Positions 10,884 through 22,829 of a DNA stretch of 64,000 nt are shown piece by piece. The notes beneath the pieces are model-generated. The model made no database searches. It worked only from the letters and a program-made list of their open reading frames with translations, and was not told where the DNA came from. Numbering within the stretch: the stretch's first letter is position 1; every line of letters begins with the position of its first letter. This DNA is from Stereum hirsutum FP-91666 SS1 (taxonomy: Eukaryota > Basidiomycota > Agaricomycetes > Russulales > Stereaceae): positions 1,296,555 through 1,360,554 of the forward strand of contig NW_006763143.1 of the NCBI RefSeq assembly GCF_000264905.1. The letters are read 5' to 3'. Both the position numbers and the translations under genes were made by a program.

Positions 10884-11577
10884 GGTGTTGGATTTTGGGG
10901 CGTACAGTGAGCAAGGTAGCGTTCCTGTTCTGGGATGTGGCCATGGCACTTTCCGGGTGGCTGAGAACAACTGTACAGTCTGATTATGTAAACAGATATT
11001 GTGTGGCGTCCATCAGGCTTGCCACACGACAAAGTCTTGTAAATAAAAATCAGCTTGTCAGAACATTGCGAGCATCTCTTAGCATCGCCCATGTTACTCT
11101 ACGAACATGTAGAATGATGTCTCTGCAGAGGCACGTAGACCACGTTAGTTACAGAATGTGGCGAGCTTTTGGAAATGCAAGGAATTGCTCCTTTGACCTA
11201 TTAGTATGAAAGACAATTCTTGTTCTCGAAATATTGAGGATGTATCATGTTTGCGTTTTGGATTCGTTGTAAGCACCGCCTGGCCGATTATGAGGGTCAA
11301 CAGAAAAGAGAGTTCGAAATGTACATATCACTTGCTTACACGAATCTCGACGCTGAGGTTACACACAACACGATGGTTTGCCAGCATCGCAGCGGCGGGG
11401 ATGAACGAGGGTTGAAAACGCGAAGCGTTATTGACGCATGCTTCGCCAAACGACGCTTTGCCAGACGAAGACGCTACTAGACCCATGGATTTTTGCATAC
11501 AGCATATGCACATAATGATGATATGTAGGAAAACAGAGTCGACATGTGGAGAGGGAGAGCCAGAATACAGACGTCGA
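10884..11577. other. Promoter of RPL28 and 3' flank of RPS9
   Basis: About 690 bp. The open frames on the plus strand (11206-11480) do not resemble proteins. No conserved motif was recognised with confidence. Confidence 0.55.
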
Positions 11578-12473
11578 TCACTCGTCCTCCTCCTCATCAT
11601 CACCGCCCTCCTCCTTCTTGGCAGCAGCCGCGGCACGCTTGCGCTTGACACGACCGGGGCGGCCTCCACCATAGGGCGAAGTGAGAGCGAAGTCGATGTG
11701 CTTTTGCGAGTCGAGACGGACGACGAAGGAAGGGACGTTGACGATCTGCTTGCCAACACTGCACAAAGAAGGTGATGCTCAGTAACGGCACAAAATGCCG
11801 ATACTCACAGAACTCGGAGTATCGAACAAAGAGAAGGGAATGGGCGTACCGAATGTGTCGCTGCCTGATGAGGACACGGGCATGATGAATGCTCTTTGCC
11901 AATCCACTCTTGAAGACCTGGGTCTGGAGCCTCCTCTCCATGAAGTCCTCGAGCTTCAAGGCCAACACGTAATCGAGACGCATGCGACTCTCATCCAACA
12001 CACCGATACGCACGAGACGGCGGATGAGGGCGTTACCCTCGAAGAGACGCTTCGGGTCCTTGTCGTCAAGCTTCAAAAGCTCACGGGCGGCACGACGAAT
12101 TTTGGAAAGGACAAGGGAGATACGCCAGATCTCGCGCTTGTTGCGGAGGCCATACTCGCCGGCGAGCTGAAGCGCGTACATATGAGTAATAAGGTCTGGA
12201 GCTAGATTGTATGTTCAGGGACTGACCTTAAGCTCGGCGTCGAGACGGGCGGATTCAAAAGGTCGACGAGGGACCTTGTAGCTGTTTAATGAATAAACAT
12301 GGGGCACGGCTTGTATCAGCAGCGTGAACACCCTCCACACAGAGGTGGATCTTGAAGAGACATCTAAAGAAGAATCAAAAGCTCACGTCTTCGAGTGGTT
12401 TCTCGGTGCCCTGTAACGTCTATCAGCACAACCAAGTACACAGACCGTATAAACGAGACGAATACCTGGGCAT
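11578..12473 (-). CDS. RPS9: 40S ribosomal protein S9 (uS4)
   Basis: Five exons. [29 protein letters not shown] is followed by [20 protein letters not shown], the S4 RNA-binding domain ([29 protein letters not shown]), then [20 protein letters not shown] and an Ala/Lys/Glu-rich acidic tail. uS4 is a primary rRNA binder of the small subunit, placed near the mRNA entry channel. The tiny first exon (ATG CCC AG) is normal for fungal RPS9. It is transcribed divergently from RPL21, with only 263 bp between the start codons. Confidence 0.94.
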
Positions 12474-12736
12474 TTTGTCTTGATGGTGTGGACGTCGGGA
12501 CGGACGGTCTTGCTCGCGCCTTCTGGATCACTATGACCAAACGGTGGCAAACAATTCCCCGTCGCGCTTCAGCCACAACTGTAAAGCTCAATCGGAGTTT
12601 GCCGGTCACGCAAACTTTGCAGTTAGTGTCTACACGCCGCCAGCACCGATCCCGACACCGACGCCCACCGTGAGCTCGCCGTCTTTTCCAGCAATTTATA
12701 CTGCAGAAGTGCTGACCTTACGATGTAGTCCTCAAG
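12474..12736. promoter_or_regulatory. Bidirectional RPS9/RPL21 promoter region
   Basis: The 263 bp between the divergent start codons must hold both promoters. Pyrimidine-rich runs near the RPL21 side are visible. No specific factor site is claimed. Confidence 0.55.
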
Positions 12737-13398
12737 ATGCCTCACTCATTTGGTTACCGCGCGCGTACGCGCCACATGTTCAAGAGGGGCTTCAAGGGTG
12801 CGTTAGCCCCATCTTCAGTTGTAATGCCGCGAGCTGAACGTTCGATGTACAGAGCATGGACCCATCAAACTCTCGACTTACCTGATTCCTTACCGGATTG
12901 GTGATATTGTCGACATTAAGGCCAATGCCGCCCAGCAAAAGGGTATGCCCCACAAGTACTACCACGGGTGCGTTTATCGACTTCCTAGCTTTTGTGTCTA
13001 GGCTGACACAGATATATCAATAGGCGGACTGGCATCATCTACAACGTCACTCCTCACGCCGTCGGGATCATCATCCACAAGGTAGTCGGCAACCGTTACA
13101 TGGAGAAGCGCGTAAACATCCGTGTTGAGCATATCAGGCACTCGAAGTGCAGGCAGGAGTTCTTGGACCGTGTCCAGTCGAACCACGAGGGTCATCAGGC
13201 TGCCAAGGCCAAGGGTGGTGCGTAATATATCTACTCATACCTTCCTCGAACTCGTCTTGATTTGCTTTGGATTTCGCCACAGAGCGCGTCACCTTGAAGC
13301 GCTTCCCCATCCTCCCCCGGGAAGCCCACACCGTCAAGGCCTCCGCCGACAACACCCCTCAGACCATCGTCCCTGTCCGTTACGAGACCACCATCTAA
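12737..13398 (+). CDS. RPL21: 60S ribosomal protein L21 (eL21)
   Basis: Four exons, about 160 residues. [20 protein letters not shown] is followed by [20 protein letters not shown], the KOW-like segment ([20 protein letters not shown]), [20 protein letters not shown] and [17 protein letters not shown], ending VPVRYETTI. This is the conserved eL21 layout. It is a core large-subunit protein near the 5S rRNA. The start gives exactly the family N-terminus. The gene is head to head with RPS9. Confidence 0.94.
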
Positions 13399-14927
13399 AA
13401 TGCATCCTTGTCGTTGTTTTTGGTGCTATCCGTCCATTCTGGCTTGCGAGTGGTCTCGTGTGTTTTTTTATGTTTCTCCTCATGTTTTACTTGCCTTCCG
13501 CGTATGATCCATGCAATCACTAAGCCCGAGCATGAACCAGAAATCCATCTGATTGTCGAGAGCCCTGGTGTCGCCTTCCTTCCTGCATACCGCTTGCACC
13601 GAGTGCGACAATTGATTGCGCTGTTCTTTCAAGTCCATATACGGAGGGTGGCTTGTTTATTCCTGCAACTCACTGTGAGACATGGTCGTGGGCTTGCTTT
13701 TCATGTCCTGCTCTACGGTCAGCGCCGTAAATCGCAGAAGGTCGCACGTATGTGTGTACAGTGCTCGCACCATTCGTCATTCTGTGAATATGCTGAGAGA
13801 AGATCCTGACGAGGCTGTGGCAATGGGATGACAATGTCATTTGCTCTTTTCAGTTGTTATTTTCTCGACATTCAGCGGGAAGACCGGCGCGCTTGTCAAA
13901 CGGAGATTTGTGTATTTCTAATAATAGCCCTCCCAGGAGACTTGAGCTCGCGGTCGTTGTCTTTATTTACGCATCGCGCATCGATGTTGGTTCATCCTCG
14001 GGTTTCTTATCTGGCAGGTAAGGTGGCCGTTTGCCTCTCTTGTCCATTTGCGATCGAGCCGTCAGCGGCTCTGAGATAGATTCCAAAACTCGCGGTGAGG
14101 TCGGCGAGCTCAGAATATCCTTCCGTTTATAGCAACTGATATGTATGAGCCTTGTGAGCTGCGTGCCGGTGACCGGTCATGTCGTCAATGTCCAACTGGC
14201 ATATAGTCATGGGTGTGGGCAGGCGATACGTCAACTATTCCACCAATTGTACTCTATTCGTCCTCCATATTGCCGGCTCTGGACCTTGAGATGCCGTATG
14301 CTGCTTTTGTGGCCCCCCTCAGCGCTTCGTCCTCGGCTTCTTTGCTGGCGATTTTTGGTCCTCGTCCACGGTTCGCGGAGGAGCATCATGATTATGATAC
14401 CCAAATCGAAACGTTGATACCACTACTCCCGCGCATAAGCCCCGTTTCACTGGCTTGTCCCGTCCCCCGACAGCATGGCTTCCGCCAAGCTACAAAACCC
14501 TTCTGAGTCTTCATCGTGAAACAAGCACACGACTAACGCGTATCCACGCGAGATCTCAACGAGGAAACCCCTTCCGTTCACTTGGGACGCTTCGGCGATT
14601 GAATCGAGCGCATATTTCGGTATACATTGTACTTCTGTCTATAATTGATCTTTCCCCGGAACTCGCTGACCGTCGTCCGACCTGGACCTGACGCCTGACG
14701 CTCGAAAATGGCATCAGTGATACAAACAGGTAGATGAAGGGGCATAACTCGTGACTAGGGGTGGATTGTATATGAGAGGAGCAGGCGTCTGCGATTCTGG
14801 GAGCAAGCACTCATTCGAAGACCCGAACTTGAGCCTCGCAGAACCCGACTGATATCCGACCTCGACGCCTTCCAGCTCCGAGTTCGACTTCTGCATTGCA
14901 ATTGAGTACTGTCACAACATTCTGGCC
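13399..14927. other. Long stretch without a supportable gene
   Basis: About 1.5 kb. Several overlapping frames of 60-130 codons occur in all phases, but none continues through splice sites or shows a recognisable motif. Part of it will be the RPL21 3' region and the leader of the next gene. Confidence 0.5.
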
Positions 14928-15976
14928 ATGGTTAGTGATCGTTCCTTCCCGGACTGGCCCTCTGCATGTTCTTGATGCTAACTGTCCATGTTTTACGTTC
15001 TACCTAGTCTCCATCTAAGCATACTAACAACGTCAACGGCCAACCCCCAAAGTCCGGCGCATTCCGAGCACTCGTCTCGTCGTTGAGAAGCGTCAGTCAC
15101 ACTCCGCTCTATTTGTCTGCTACAAAACCTCACATTTTATCCACAGCGACCGCAGAATGGTCCAAGCAGCGCCTTACCAACGCCCGACTCTGAATGCAGC
15201 ACCATTGTACGTACCTTCGTTGCCACTGCCAGGCATGCCCTCTGTAATGATAATCCCACTTGCCTTTAGTTTGACTTCACCCCCTACGACGAGCTTTCCC
15301 CTCCACCGTACTCCGAATCGGCGTCGAGCAGTAGCAGTAGTGAAGAGGTGACTAACTATATCGAAGAGGTCAGTCCATCTCTCTCTTCTTTATACCAATT
15401 CTACGACTCTGTTCTGATCAATCTCGCGAAAACATCCTTGCTTCTTCTCCATTCATTCCTACTATGGGTGGTTCCTATGATGCAGGATGACGACTACCGT
15501 TTGGACGAAGATAACAGCGGATGGTCTAGGAACACCGCCAGGTCGAAGTCGCGCACTCGTACCCCTCATCTGACGCAGCTCGATGGACAGGCTTCTTCCC
15601 AGGATCCTCCGCCCGTACGTCAACTTCTTTGCAACATCCTCCTTGCAAACTATCTTTCCTTCGCCTTCGGTCCTCAGACGTCTCGCGCATGTGATTCTGA
15701 TGCCCGTATTACCCTTCCAATAGCCTTCAAAGAACTGTGGGCCTCATTCATGGGGATATCGTGCGAGGAGAGCACCCTCTGAACAATCAAGAAGGAGAGA
15801 TCGCTTCACCGTTGACCGCAGTACCCCCAGGCCAGTCAAGGACGTCGTAAGTCCGCCCCACTAGCTTTCGCCACAAATGTGGCACAACTTGCGCCCACCA
15901 TGCTCATCCTTATGTTCTCACGTTCATCATTCAACAGGCACAGATGCTCGACTCTGAGGATCGTGCGTGGATGTGA
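14928..15976 (+). CDS. Orphan Ser/Arg-rich small protein, seven exons
   Basis: Seven exons join in frame through clear GT-AG introns, giving about 180 residues. Exon 1 is the ATG alone (14928-14930), followed at once by GTTAGT. Later segments include SPSKHTNNVNGQPPKSGAFR, FDFTPYDELSPPPYSESASS, a serine run, a DDDYRLDEDNSGW block and a basic KSRTRTPHLTQ block. It ends AQMLDSEDRAWM. No domain was recognised. Low complexity and a PPPY-type motif suggest a disordered, possibly WW-domain-interacting protein; that is speculative. Six introns that all keep frame make it unlikely to be a chance model. Confidence 0.68.
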
Positions 15977-17536
15977 GCCTCAGAGGAGAATGCGGGACCG
16001 ATTCTTGGTGGAGCTTCTTATACATTTTTTATTCTTGTCCGAGTCGACCATCGTGACTGAAGGGGGATGCTCGATTGTATCTTGCGAGTGGACCGTTGGT
16101 GGGATGCGGGCCGTCTCTGTAGTTCCAGCATGACTAGCATACCACATTCAGATTAATGTTGTACCATTCATATATATATGAAGCGGGTTCAAGTCACCAA
16201 AATACCAAAATTCGTCAGAAGTTGTCATGAAAGCAAGTCGAGGCGGAAAATCTTGGTCTCAATCCCATGTCTGGTCACTGAATGTTATTGGATCTACCGG
16301 GACTCCTATATACGATCGCCTTTTTAACGACGAACAAGAATGGGTGGGTGTTTTATTGCCTGAATAAGGATGATTGGTAGGTGGGCGTAGATCCGTCTGT
16401 AGAATACGGAGTCACACCGCAAGATCTGCAAGGGAAAGGGACCTTCTTCACAAACCGTGGCGTTATGATTTACTTATACAGTACGTCTCGCTCGATGAAG
16501 GCTCCGAATGTTAACAAAGTCGGGTAACAGAGTACGACCTTAAGAGATAGGGAGAGATACTGAGGAGAGACCATAAGACTGACAAGACGGAGCATTGCGC
16601 TTCATGCTCGGAATAGCGTCTGGAGGGTCCAGATGGCAAATGTGGGAGTGGCGTATCGAAAAAGGCCGATACTGCAAGGCACGTAGATCGTATCGCAAGA
16701 GTTGAACTTGAGATATAAATGTATAGCAGAGACCACAAGACATACGAGATATAATATGGCGATTCCTGAGCTTCGACTAGCGCCTGGAGCAGTCTGGACG
16801 ACCGACGTGAGAGTAGTTCGAGAAAACCGGGCACTTCGGGGGAGGTAGAGCTTATGTGGAGGACGGTGAAGCAGAGAACATATAAAAAGCTCGAAGAGGT
16901 GTTGAAGACCACAGGGAATGTGAGATAGAGCGGCGTGATTCAATGATAAGAGAACATCTGGAAGGGTCCAGATGACAAGCGTGGAAGTGGCATTTAGTAA
17001 GGTCGAGCAGCGTCGTTGTCGATACACACAGATAATTTGCGGAGTACGCCCAGGGTGGTGTATAAGTTGAACTTGCGAGCGGCGACTGCCGATTTCCTAG
17101 CGGAGCAGTTTAGACTCGAGGGCGTGTTGAGCGGCGATTCCGGTACAGCGGGTCATGACTGACTAGAGTCCGGAGTCACACCGCCACACATCTGAACCAT
17201 TGGCTTGGGCAGGCATAGGTATGATCGCCTGGAGGAACTCGAGAGCCTAAACCTTCTAGAGTGAGCACAAGAGAAATAGTCGCGATGGATGAGGGGCCAA
17301 AAGAGTGGGACGGGCGTACTGAGTTTCTGCTCCTGGCCCGCTGAGGGACACATGGATCGACAAGACTTTTCAGGGACGTAAAATTGTACAGCAGAAAACA
17401 AGAAAACACGATTACAACAGAAGAACCAATGACAGAACTATCATGCTAGACCAGGAAAGAACGTAGAAAAGAGACCAAGGAAAAATAGAATGAGTGACGA
17501 TATTATGTATTGGCCTTGAAACGAAGCCTCCACCCA
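15977..17536. other. Intergenic with diverged direct duplication
   Basis: About 1.5 kb without a convincing gene. It contains two related segments (see the repeat at 16619-17085). Frames on the minus strand at 16511-17027 are low-information products of that repeat. Confidence 0.5.
16619..17085. repeat. Diverged ~338 bp-offset direct repeat
   Basis: A segment starting at 16619 (TCTGGAGGGTCCAGATGGCA...) recurs at 16957 (TCTGGAAGGGTCCAGATGAC...). Matching continues through GTGGRAGTGGC and, further on, a shared GTTGAACTTG. Similarity is high over about 34 bp and patchy elsewhere, so this is an old local duplication or remnant of a mobile sequence. Confidence 0.45.
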
Positions 17537-19075
17537 TTACAAGCCCTGCTGCAGCGACCGCACAGGTACCCAACCAATCTTGAACAGCTTATATCCACCT
17601 TCATCAGCCCTGCCAACACCTCCTTCCAGCCTTCCCACTGACTCCTCTTCTAGGACAGCCAACTCGTACTTCACTCTTCCGTTGAACTGACCAACCCTCG
17701 GATCCCTCCCATGGTCTTCGTCCAAGGGCAAGCTGCTGACTGGCGGGAATGCCTGTGTGACGGTATCCGCATCTCCCTCGTGTCTGCCTGTCGCACGTAG
17801 AGCCACGATGAGCCAAAAAACACCTCCTTGGACTTGAATCGTATTGCCCGAGGGGTATGATAGGGTATCGGATGGCGATGGAGTTTGGATGGGAGGAAGA
17901 AGAAGGCGCTCGACGCAGTTTCTAATCCACTGGGCATGAGAAGGATGGTAGACCACATCTGCACCAAAGATGATATCGAATGGCTCGTTCAACGGGGCAC
18001 AGTCAAGCTCGGGTGTTTCCCAGTCCAATTTGCTGACGAAAATCGGAGATAGATCGGCGGTATCGGGTGAGGATGGAGAGGATGAAGAGGCGAAGTTGGT
18101 GTTGACATTCCGATGAAGGTTGTCGAGAACGTCAGGATGGTAGTCGGTCGCTACGATGGTTGGTTTGGGAACGTATGATGATGAACGGGACAGGATCTTA
18201 GCGGTGACAATGCTCAGTAGTCCTGTCCCCGCGCCGATCTCTAGAACTCTCAGACGCTGACTGCCTTTGAGGGATGTTGGCTTCGGAAGGAATATCGATG
18301 GTCGGGCGGACATTCGTTCGGCGAGAACAATGCAGCTAGCCCAGCTCTGGAGACCCACTGAAGTATGATCCGAGTTCAAGAGTGGTGCATCGTTGAGCTC
18401 GACATCGATTGTAGGAGGGGCGGATGATTTCGACAGGGAAGATGATGGTTCGAAGGGGAAGGAGAATGAGCGCGTTATTGGGGGTTCTGGTTCATCTTCT
18501 TCCGATGAGGTTAACGGATGCATGAACGACGAGAGAAGAGATGCCGCATCGTCAATTAAGGCCGCGCGGGTATCGTCGGTGTCTTGAGAATCGCAAGGCG
18601 ATGAGGGTGAGGATGCTGACGGGGCGGAAGAAAGGAAGACGTCTGCACGAGCTGCGAAGCCTGTTAGCCACTTGATAGCAAAATTGCGTTCAAGAGCGTC
18701 GCAGCGGAGCATGTCAAGCTCTGATACATCTTTCTCGTCATCAGTGCAACGACTTTGGCCATCACCGGGAGCTACTGTCTCCTCATCCTCCTCATCCTCC
18801 TCTTCTACTGCAGATGCATAACCGGAGTCGGGCACTTCGTCGACGTGCGTTAGCTTTCGCTTCCGAGCAGATCGCTTATGAAGGGTAAGCGGGCTATCGA
18901 CGACGAGCGATGATGATGGCGGTTGGGGTGTAGATGGTGGGAAATACAGGGCACGAAGATTATACAGCGCTGCCTGAACTTGGGCACAAGTCGTTGTGGA
19001 CAAACGGTTCAGAGGCGGTAGGTTCGATGTCGGGGCCGTCGGGCGCGAGTACGAATTAGTTGTGAGTGTGGCCAT
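17537..19075 (-). CDS. Seven-beta-strand protein methyltransferase (Methyltransf_16 family)
   Basis: A single open frame of about 512 residues from MATLTTNSYSRPTAP. An in-frame ATG 31 codons upstream (19168) is possible but gives an atypical N-terminus. The SAM-binding motif I is LRVLEIGAGTGLLSI, preceded by SVGLQSWASCIVLAERM. Motif II has IVATDYHPDVLDNLHRNV. A DVVY tetrad (FGADVVYHPSHAQWI) matches the DxxY signature of the METTL21/EFM lysine methyltransferase group. A long acidic, Ser-rich insertion sits around residues 60-140. Likely role: cytosolic protein-lysine methylation; the substrate cannot be read from sequence. It is divergent from the GON7-like gene. Confidence 0.8.
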   Translation of the reverse strand: MATLTTNSYSRPTAPTSNLPPLNRLSTTTCAQVQAALYNLRALYFPPSTPQPPSSSLVVDSPLTLHKRSARKRKLTHVDEVPDSGYASAVEEEDEEDEETVAPGDGQSRCTDDEKDVSELDMLRCDALERNFAIKWLTGFAARADVFLSSAPSASSPSSPCDSQDTDDTRAALIDDAASLLSSFMHPLTSSEEDEPEPPITRSFSFPFEPSSSLSKSSAPPTIDVELNDAPLLNSDHTSVGLQSWASCIVLAERMSARPSIFLPKPTSLKGSQRLRVLEIGAGTGLLSIVTAKILSRSSSYVPKPTIVATDYHPDVLDNLHRNVNTNFASSSSPSSPDTADLSPIFVSKLDWETPELDCAPLNEPFDIIFGADVVYHPSHAQWIRNCVERLLLPPIQTPSPSDTLSYPSGNTIQVQGGVFWLIVALRATGRHEGDADTVTQAFPPVSSLPLDEDHGRDPRVGQFNGRVKYELAVLEEESVGRLEGGVGRADEGGYKLFKIGWVPVRSLQQGL

Positions 19076-19295
19076 TATATTCCAGAAGCGACAACTTATA
19101 ATGTTGATGTCTAGATTATTTGGTGGATGTGCCAGAAAACACTGAGCAAGGACTGCTGTGGATATCAAGTCGTTCCAGATGATATCGTCTAAAATCGTCT
19201 AGGAAGAAAACAGGTCTGTCTAGAGGTCTAGAAAAAAAGCCAAAGAAATCACGAGAAGCGGCTATGAGCTGGCAGCGACCATCGTGAACGACGTG

Positions 19296-19314
19296 GAGAG
19301 AGAGAGAGAGAGAG
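19296..19314. repeat. (GA)n microsatellite
   Basis: Nineteen bases of alternating GA in the divergent promoter between the methyltransferase and the GON7-like gene. Confidence 0.85.
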
Positions 19315-19486
19315 CAGCGCTAGCGGAGACAGATTGCAGTGAGGGCAAGAGTCAGACTGCAGGACGGACCAATCAGAACGCGGAAAGACCAAAAAATATG
19401 CACGTGCGCGGCATTCGGACCGGGTTCTTGAGTTGCGTGGCACCTGGAGTTTGTGGCGCAGGTGATCAGGTTTCTCTTCAACTACC

Positions 19487-19810
19487 ATGTCGTGGTCACT
19501 CACCATCACATACGCCCTCCATCCTCCAGCTGGAAGCTCTATAGACACCTCACTCCATCCAAATGCTACCCATGATTTTCCTCTTTCCATTCCAGCTCCT
19601 GATGGGCCGGACACAACAGGTTACAGAGCTCATTATGACGCTCTGAAGGCTGCTATCGCCGAAGCCAGGGCGAAGACTGGCGACGAGTTGACAAGATGGA
19701 AAGATGCAGTTGGTACTGCAGAACAGACGAAGGAGAGTAAGTCAAGTGGGAAGAAAGAGGATATTGAGGATGACAATGCCGAAGAAGATGATGAAGAAGA
19801 AGCGACATAG
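19487..19810 (+). CDS. GON7-like KEOPS/EKC subunit
   Basis: Intronless frame of 107 residues. A beta-hairpin-like N-terminus (MSWSLTITYALHPPAGS) precedes a helix (YDALKAAIAEARAKTGDELT) and a highly acidic tail (DDNAEEDDEEEAT). Fungal Gon7 has this size and order: a small N-terminal sheet, a helix that packs on Pcc1 or Kae1, and an acidic disordered end. Gon7 helps the KEOPS complex make the t6A37 modification in tRNA. No residue is diagnostic, so the call rests on size, layout and composition. It could be an unrelated orphan. Confidence 0.5.
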   Translation: MSWSLTITYALHPPAGSSIDTSLHPNATHDFPLSIPAPDGPDTTGYRAHYDALKAAIAEARAKTGDELTRWKDAVGTAEQTKESKSSGKKEDIEDDNAEEDDEEEAT

Positions 19811-20393
19811 TGAATACATTGGCCTGTCTGTATACCTTCTCTACGTATGGAATGATGGTATGCTCACTTTTCGGTTTCTGACTACTTATCAGGGGAAACG
19901 TATCAGGTTGCGGTCGCTACCCTGGATATATGAAAATGTCCCCGCTTTGTATGCTGAAGTAAAGGTGACTATACTCGACAGCCTGAGTGATTCGCTTTCC
20001 TCTGCTATCAAGCACTATCTGACCAATGTATGATGCGACGCTTGTCGCAGGTAGGATAGGAAGAGTCGCGAAACGTTTGCTCCCTGTGTATCGTATATAT
20101 GCATCACGCAGTGCAAACTGTAAACTACGCTTGAGTCGACCACACAGATCAGGCGGACCTCTCGTGGTCACCAGCTGACTATTGACTTTCCTACGGCTCC
20201 CCACACGAGAAAGTTTGTTCATCCAAAACGATCATCCTTGACTACTCTATCCGCCAATGTGCGCTCCTCATACCCTTCGGCATGACCGTGAGCGCTTCGC
20301 AAACGACTGTTCATTCTCATGTGCTCCTGTCAGCGCTTCCTTAAGTACGAGGAGTGACGTCTTAAACGTCTCGCACGCCTCTTGCTTTTAGCC
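19811..20393. other. Intergenic, no gene seen
   Basis: About 580 bp forming the 3' flank of the GON7-like gene and the P450 promoter. Overlapping short frames only. Confidence 0.55.
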
Positions 20394-22829
20394 ATGTACA
20401 TCCTCACAGAACTCATCCCTCTGCTCATAGCGTGTTTTGGTGCCTATGTTCTCTACGAAATTGGGGATTGGACGACAAGTCGCAAGAGAAAGCGAATGCC
20501 CCCCGGTCCAATGGGACTTCCTTGGATCGGGAACAGGAGTCAGGTTCCGGCCATCAAGCCGTGGCGTAAGTTCAAGGAGTGGAATGAGCAGTATGGTGTG
20601 TGCATTTCTCAACACCTAGCTAATTGAGCCGCTCACTCATACCACGGTCCGTCTTGTACAGGTCCTGTTGTGTCGCTCTTCCTTGGCCGTACACCCGTCA
20701 TTGGTCAGTTTAATTCCCTCCAGACTCTTCAAGCAGTCATCTTGATTTTCCGGACGTTTAGTTCTTGGGACTGCTCAAGCAGCTTGGGATTTGATGGAGA
20801 AGCGCTCAGATATCTATTCGAGCAGGCCGCGGTTCATTATGGCGTACATCAACTCTTATCCTATGCTTTTGCTGTGGCCAATTGACGATTCGCATGATCT
20901 TATAGTGGCGAGATCTTGTCTGACGATAATCGAGGGCTGATGATGCCAGCGGGGAAGAACTGGCAACAGTTCCGAAAGGTATGTAGCCCTGTCATCCCGT
21001 CCATTCAAAATACCGTACGGACCTTCGTGGCCAGGTTTTGCATAGCGGTTTGCACAGTCGTAAAGCGGATACCTACAAGGACATACAGTCCCTTGAGTCG
21101 AAGATTCTCATTCACCAGCTTTTGCGCGATCCCAAGGGTTACGAGAATCACATTCGGCGGTGCGTTTGCTGCCTGTCCTTTTTTTGTAGAATCTGTCGAG
21201 CCGATGATATGTCTGCAGCTATGCGGCGAGTGTTGTGGTGTCTCTGACCTATGGCAAGAGGGTGGAGAGTGTTGACGAATGGATCGTTAAGGAAATGTCT
21301 GACTCTATGGACTGTAAGTTGCTTGAGCTGTTGCCTTTGATGATCTTCCTCAAGACTTCCTTGTTTACCTACCTGCTTTCCGACACAACAGACTTAACCA
21401 GGTAGCGTACTCTCAGGTTATCACCCATTCATCATTTTTGATCTCGACGTGCTCTGGCCGCCCTTAAGCGTGAAGTAAGTCTACACGTGCCCATCTTGTC
21501 AGTTTCATAAGCTAAAACTGGTTCAGTATACCTGGCAAGTACGTCGTAGAATCGTGGCCCTGGCTCTTGAAGCTGCCGGTGAGTGTAACATGGTCTCTCA
21601 GGCTTCTCACATCGGTGCTTGCTGAAACCTCAATCTGACGCGCCAATCCGTCCTCAGAAACCGTTGCAATGGTTTCGACGTGAAGCCCTCATCCAACGCG
21701 AGCGCGATATCCGTCTTCTCACATCGCTTGTTGCCGACGTCAAGAAACGCACTGAAGAAGGCACTTGTCCGCCCTGTTTGGCGCAGCAAGTCCTCGGCGA
21801 AAAGGGGAAGCTTGGGATAACTGACATCAGAGCGGCCTATACAGTTTCCAGCCCCTTTGGCGCCGGCATTGAGACGGTCAGTGACCTGTAATACTCATCC
21901 GTGCGGTGACAGTGCGAAATATCATGAGTATGACGCCGATTCGACTCTCCTACTATCCCCATAGACTTCTGGAACTCTCTTTACTTTCATGTGTATGTTC
22001 ATTTTGTCGTTCGGCGCTTTCCACGGCCTAAGCTCACCACATTTCCAGTGGCTATGTTGCATTATCCTAACGTTATGCGGACTGCCCAGGCAGAGCTCGA
22101 TGCCGTTGTAGGGCCAGATCGAATCCCTGATTGGACTGATAGGCCAAACCTACAATATGTGCGTGCATTGATCCACGAGACCCTAAGATGGAGGCCTGTC
22201 GCAGCCTTAGGAGGGATGGCCCATGCGAGCACGAAGGAAGACGTCTACGAGGGGATGTACGTGATGTTTCTTCTATCTTGACATAGCTTTCGACTAGCTC
22301 ACCACCTTCAAGGTACATTCCGGAAGGGAGCACGGTCTTTGCCAACTTGAGGTATGTGTATTTTATCTAGTCTTCCTGTCCGAGTTGAGCGCCACCCTGA
22401 TCACGTATAAACAGCGGCATAATGCACGACCCGAGCAACTTCCCCTCTCCCAACACCTTCGAACCTTCTCGCTTCCTGCCCAACCATCCCCTTAACACCG
22501 GCCATCCACGCTTGCAAAACGATACGTTCGACCTCCCCTTCGGCTTTGGCCGTCGTGCTTGCCCGGGAATGCATCTCGCCTCAAACTCTCTCTTTATGAA
22601 TGTGGCGAGGATTTTGTGGGGCTTTGATATCAGTCCTATCAAGCGAAAGCTTCTTGATGGGGGGCAAGAGAAGTGGGAGGACGTGCTGCCGGATGAATGG
22701 GCGTATACGAACGGTTTCAATTCGTGGCCCGAGAGCTTTGAGTGCGAAATCATGGTTAGAGGCGGAAGAGAGACTGTCGTGGAAAGGGAGTGGGATGCAG
22801 CGAGAGAGGCGCTGGGAAAATGGGCATGA
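20394..22829 (+). CDS. Cytochrome P450 monooxygenase
   Basis: About twelve exons, roughly 500 residues. An N-terminal membrane anchor (YILTELIPLLIACFGAYVLY) is followed by a Pro-rich hinge (MPPGPMGLPWIG). The I-helix oxygen-binding motif is GAGIETTSG, spliced across an intron. The K-helix ExxR is ETLRW, the PERF-type motif is FEPSRF, and the heme-binding loop is FGFGRRACPG with its Cys ligand. These show a complete microsomal class II P450 that would take electrons from P450 reductase at the ER. Substrate is unknown; expansion of such P450s in Agaricomycetes is linked to xenobiotic and secondary metabolism. The start is the ATG at 20394. Around 21320-21540, frame is kept only if the acceptor before GTTATCACCC is used. 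Confidence 0.9.

Noticed and set aside
13408..14691. Series of 80-130 codon plus-strand frames after RPL21
   Set aside because: No shared frame through splice sites and no recognisable motif; consistent with non-coding sequence.
19076..19168. Upstream in-frame ATG for the methyltransferase
   Set aside because: It would add 31 residues of atypical sequence; the start at 19075 is simpler, though not proven.
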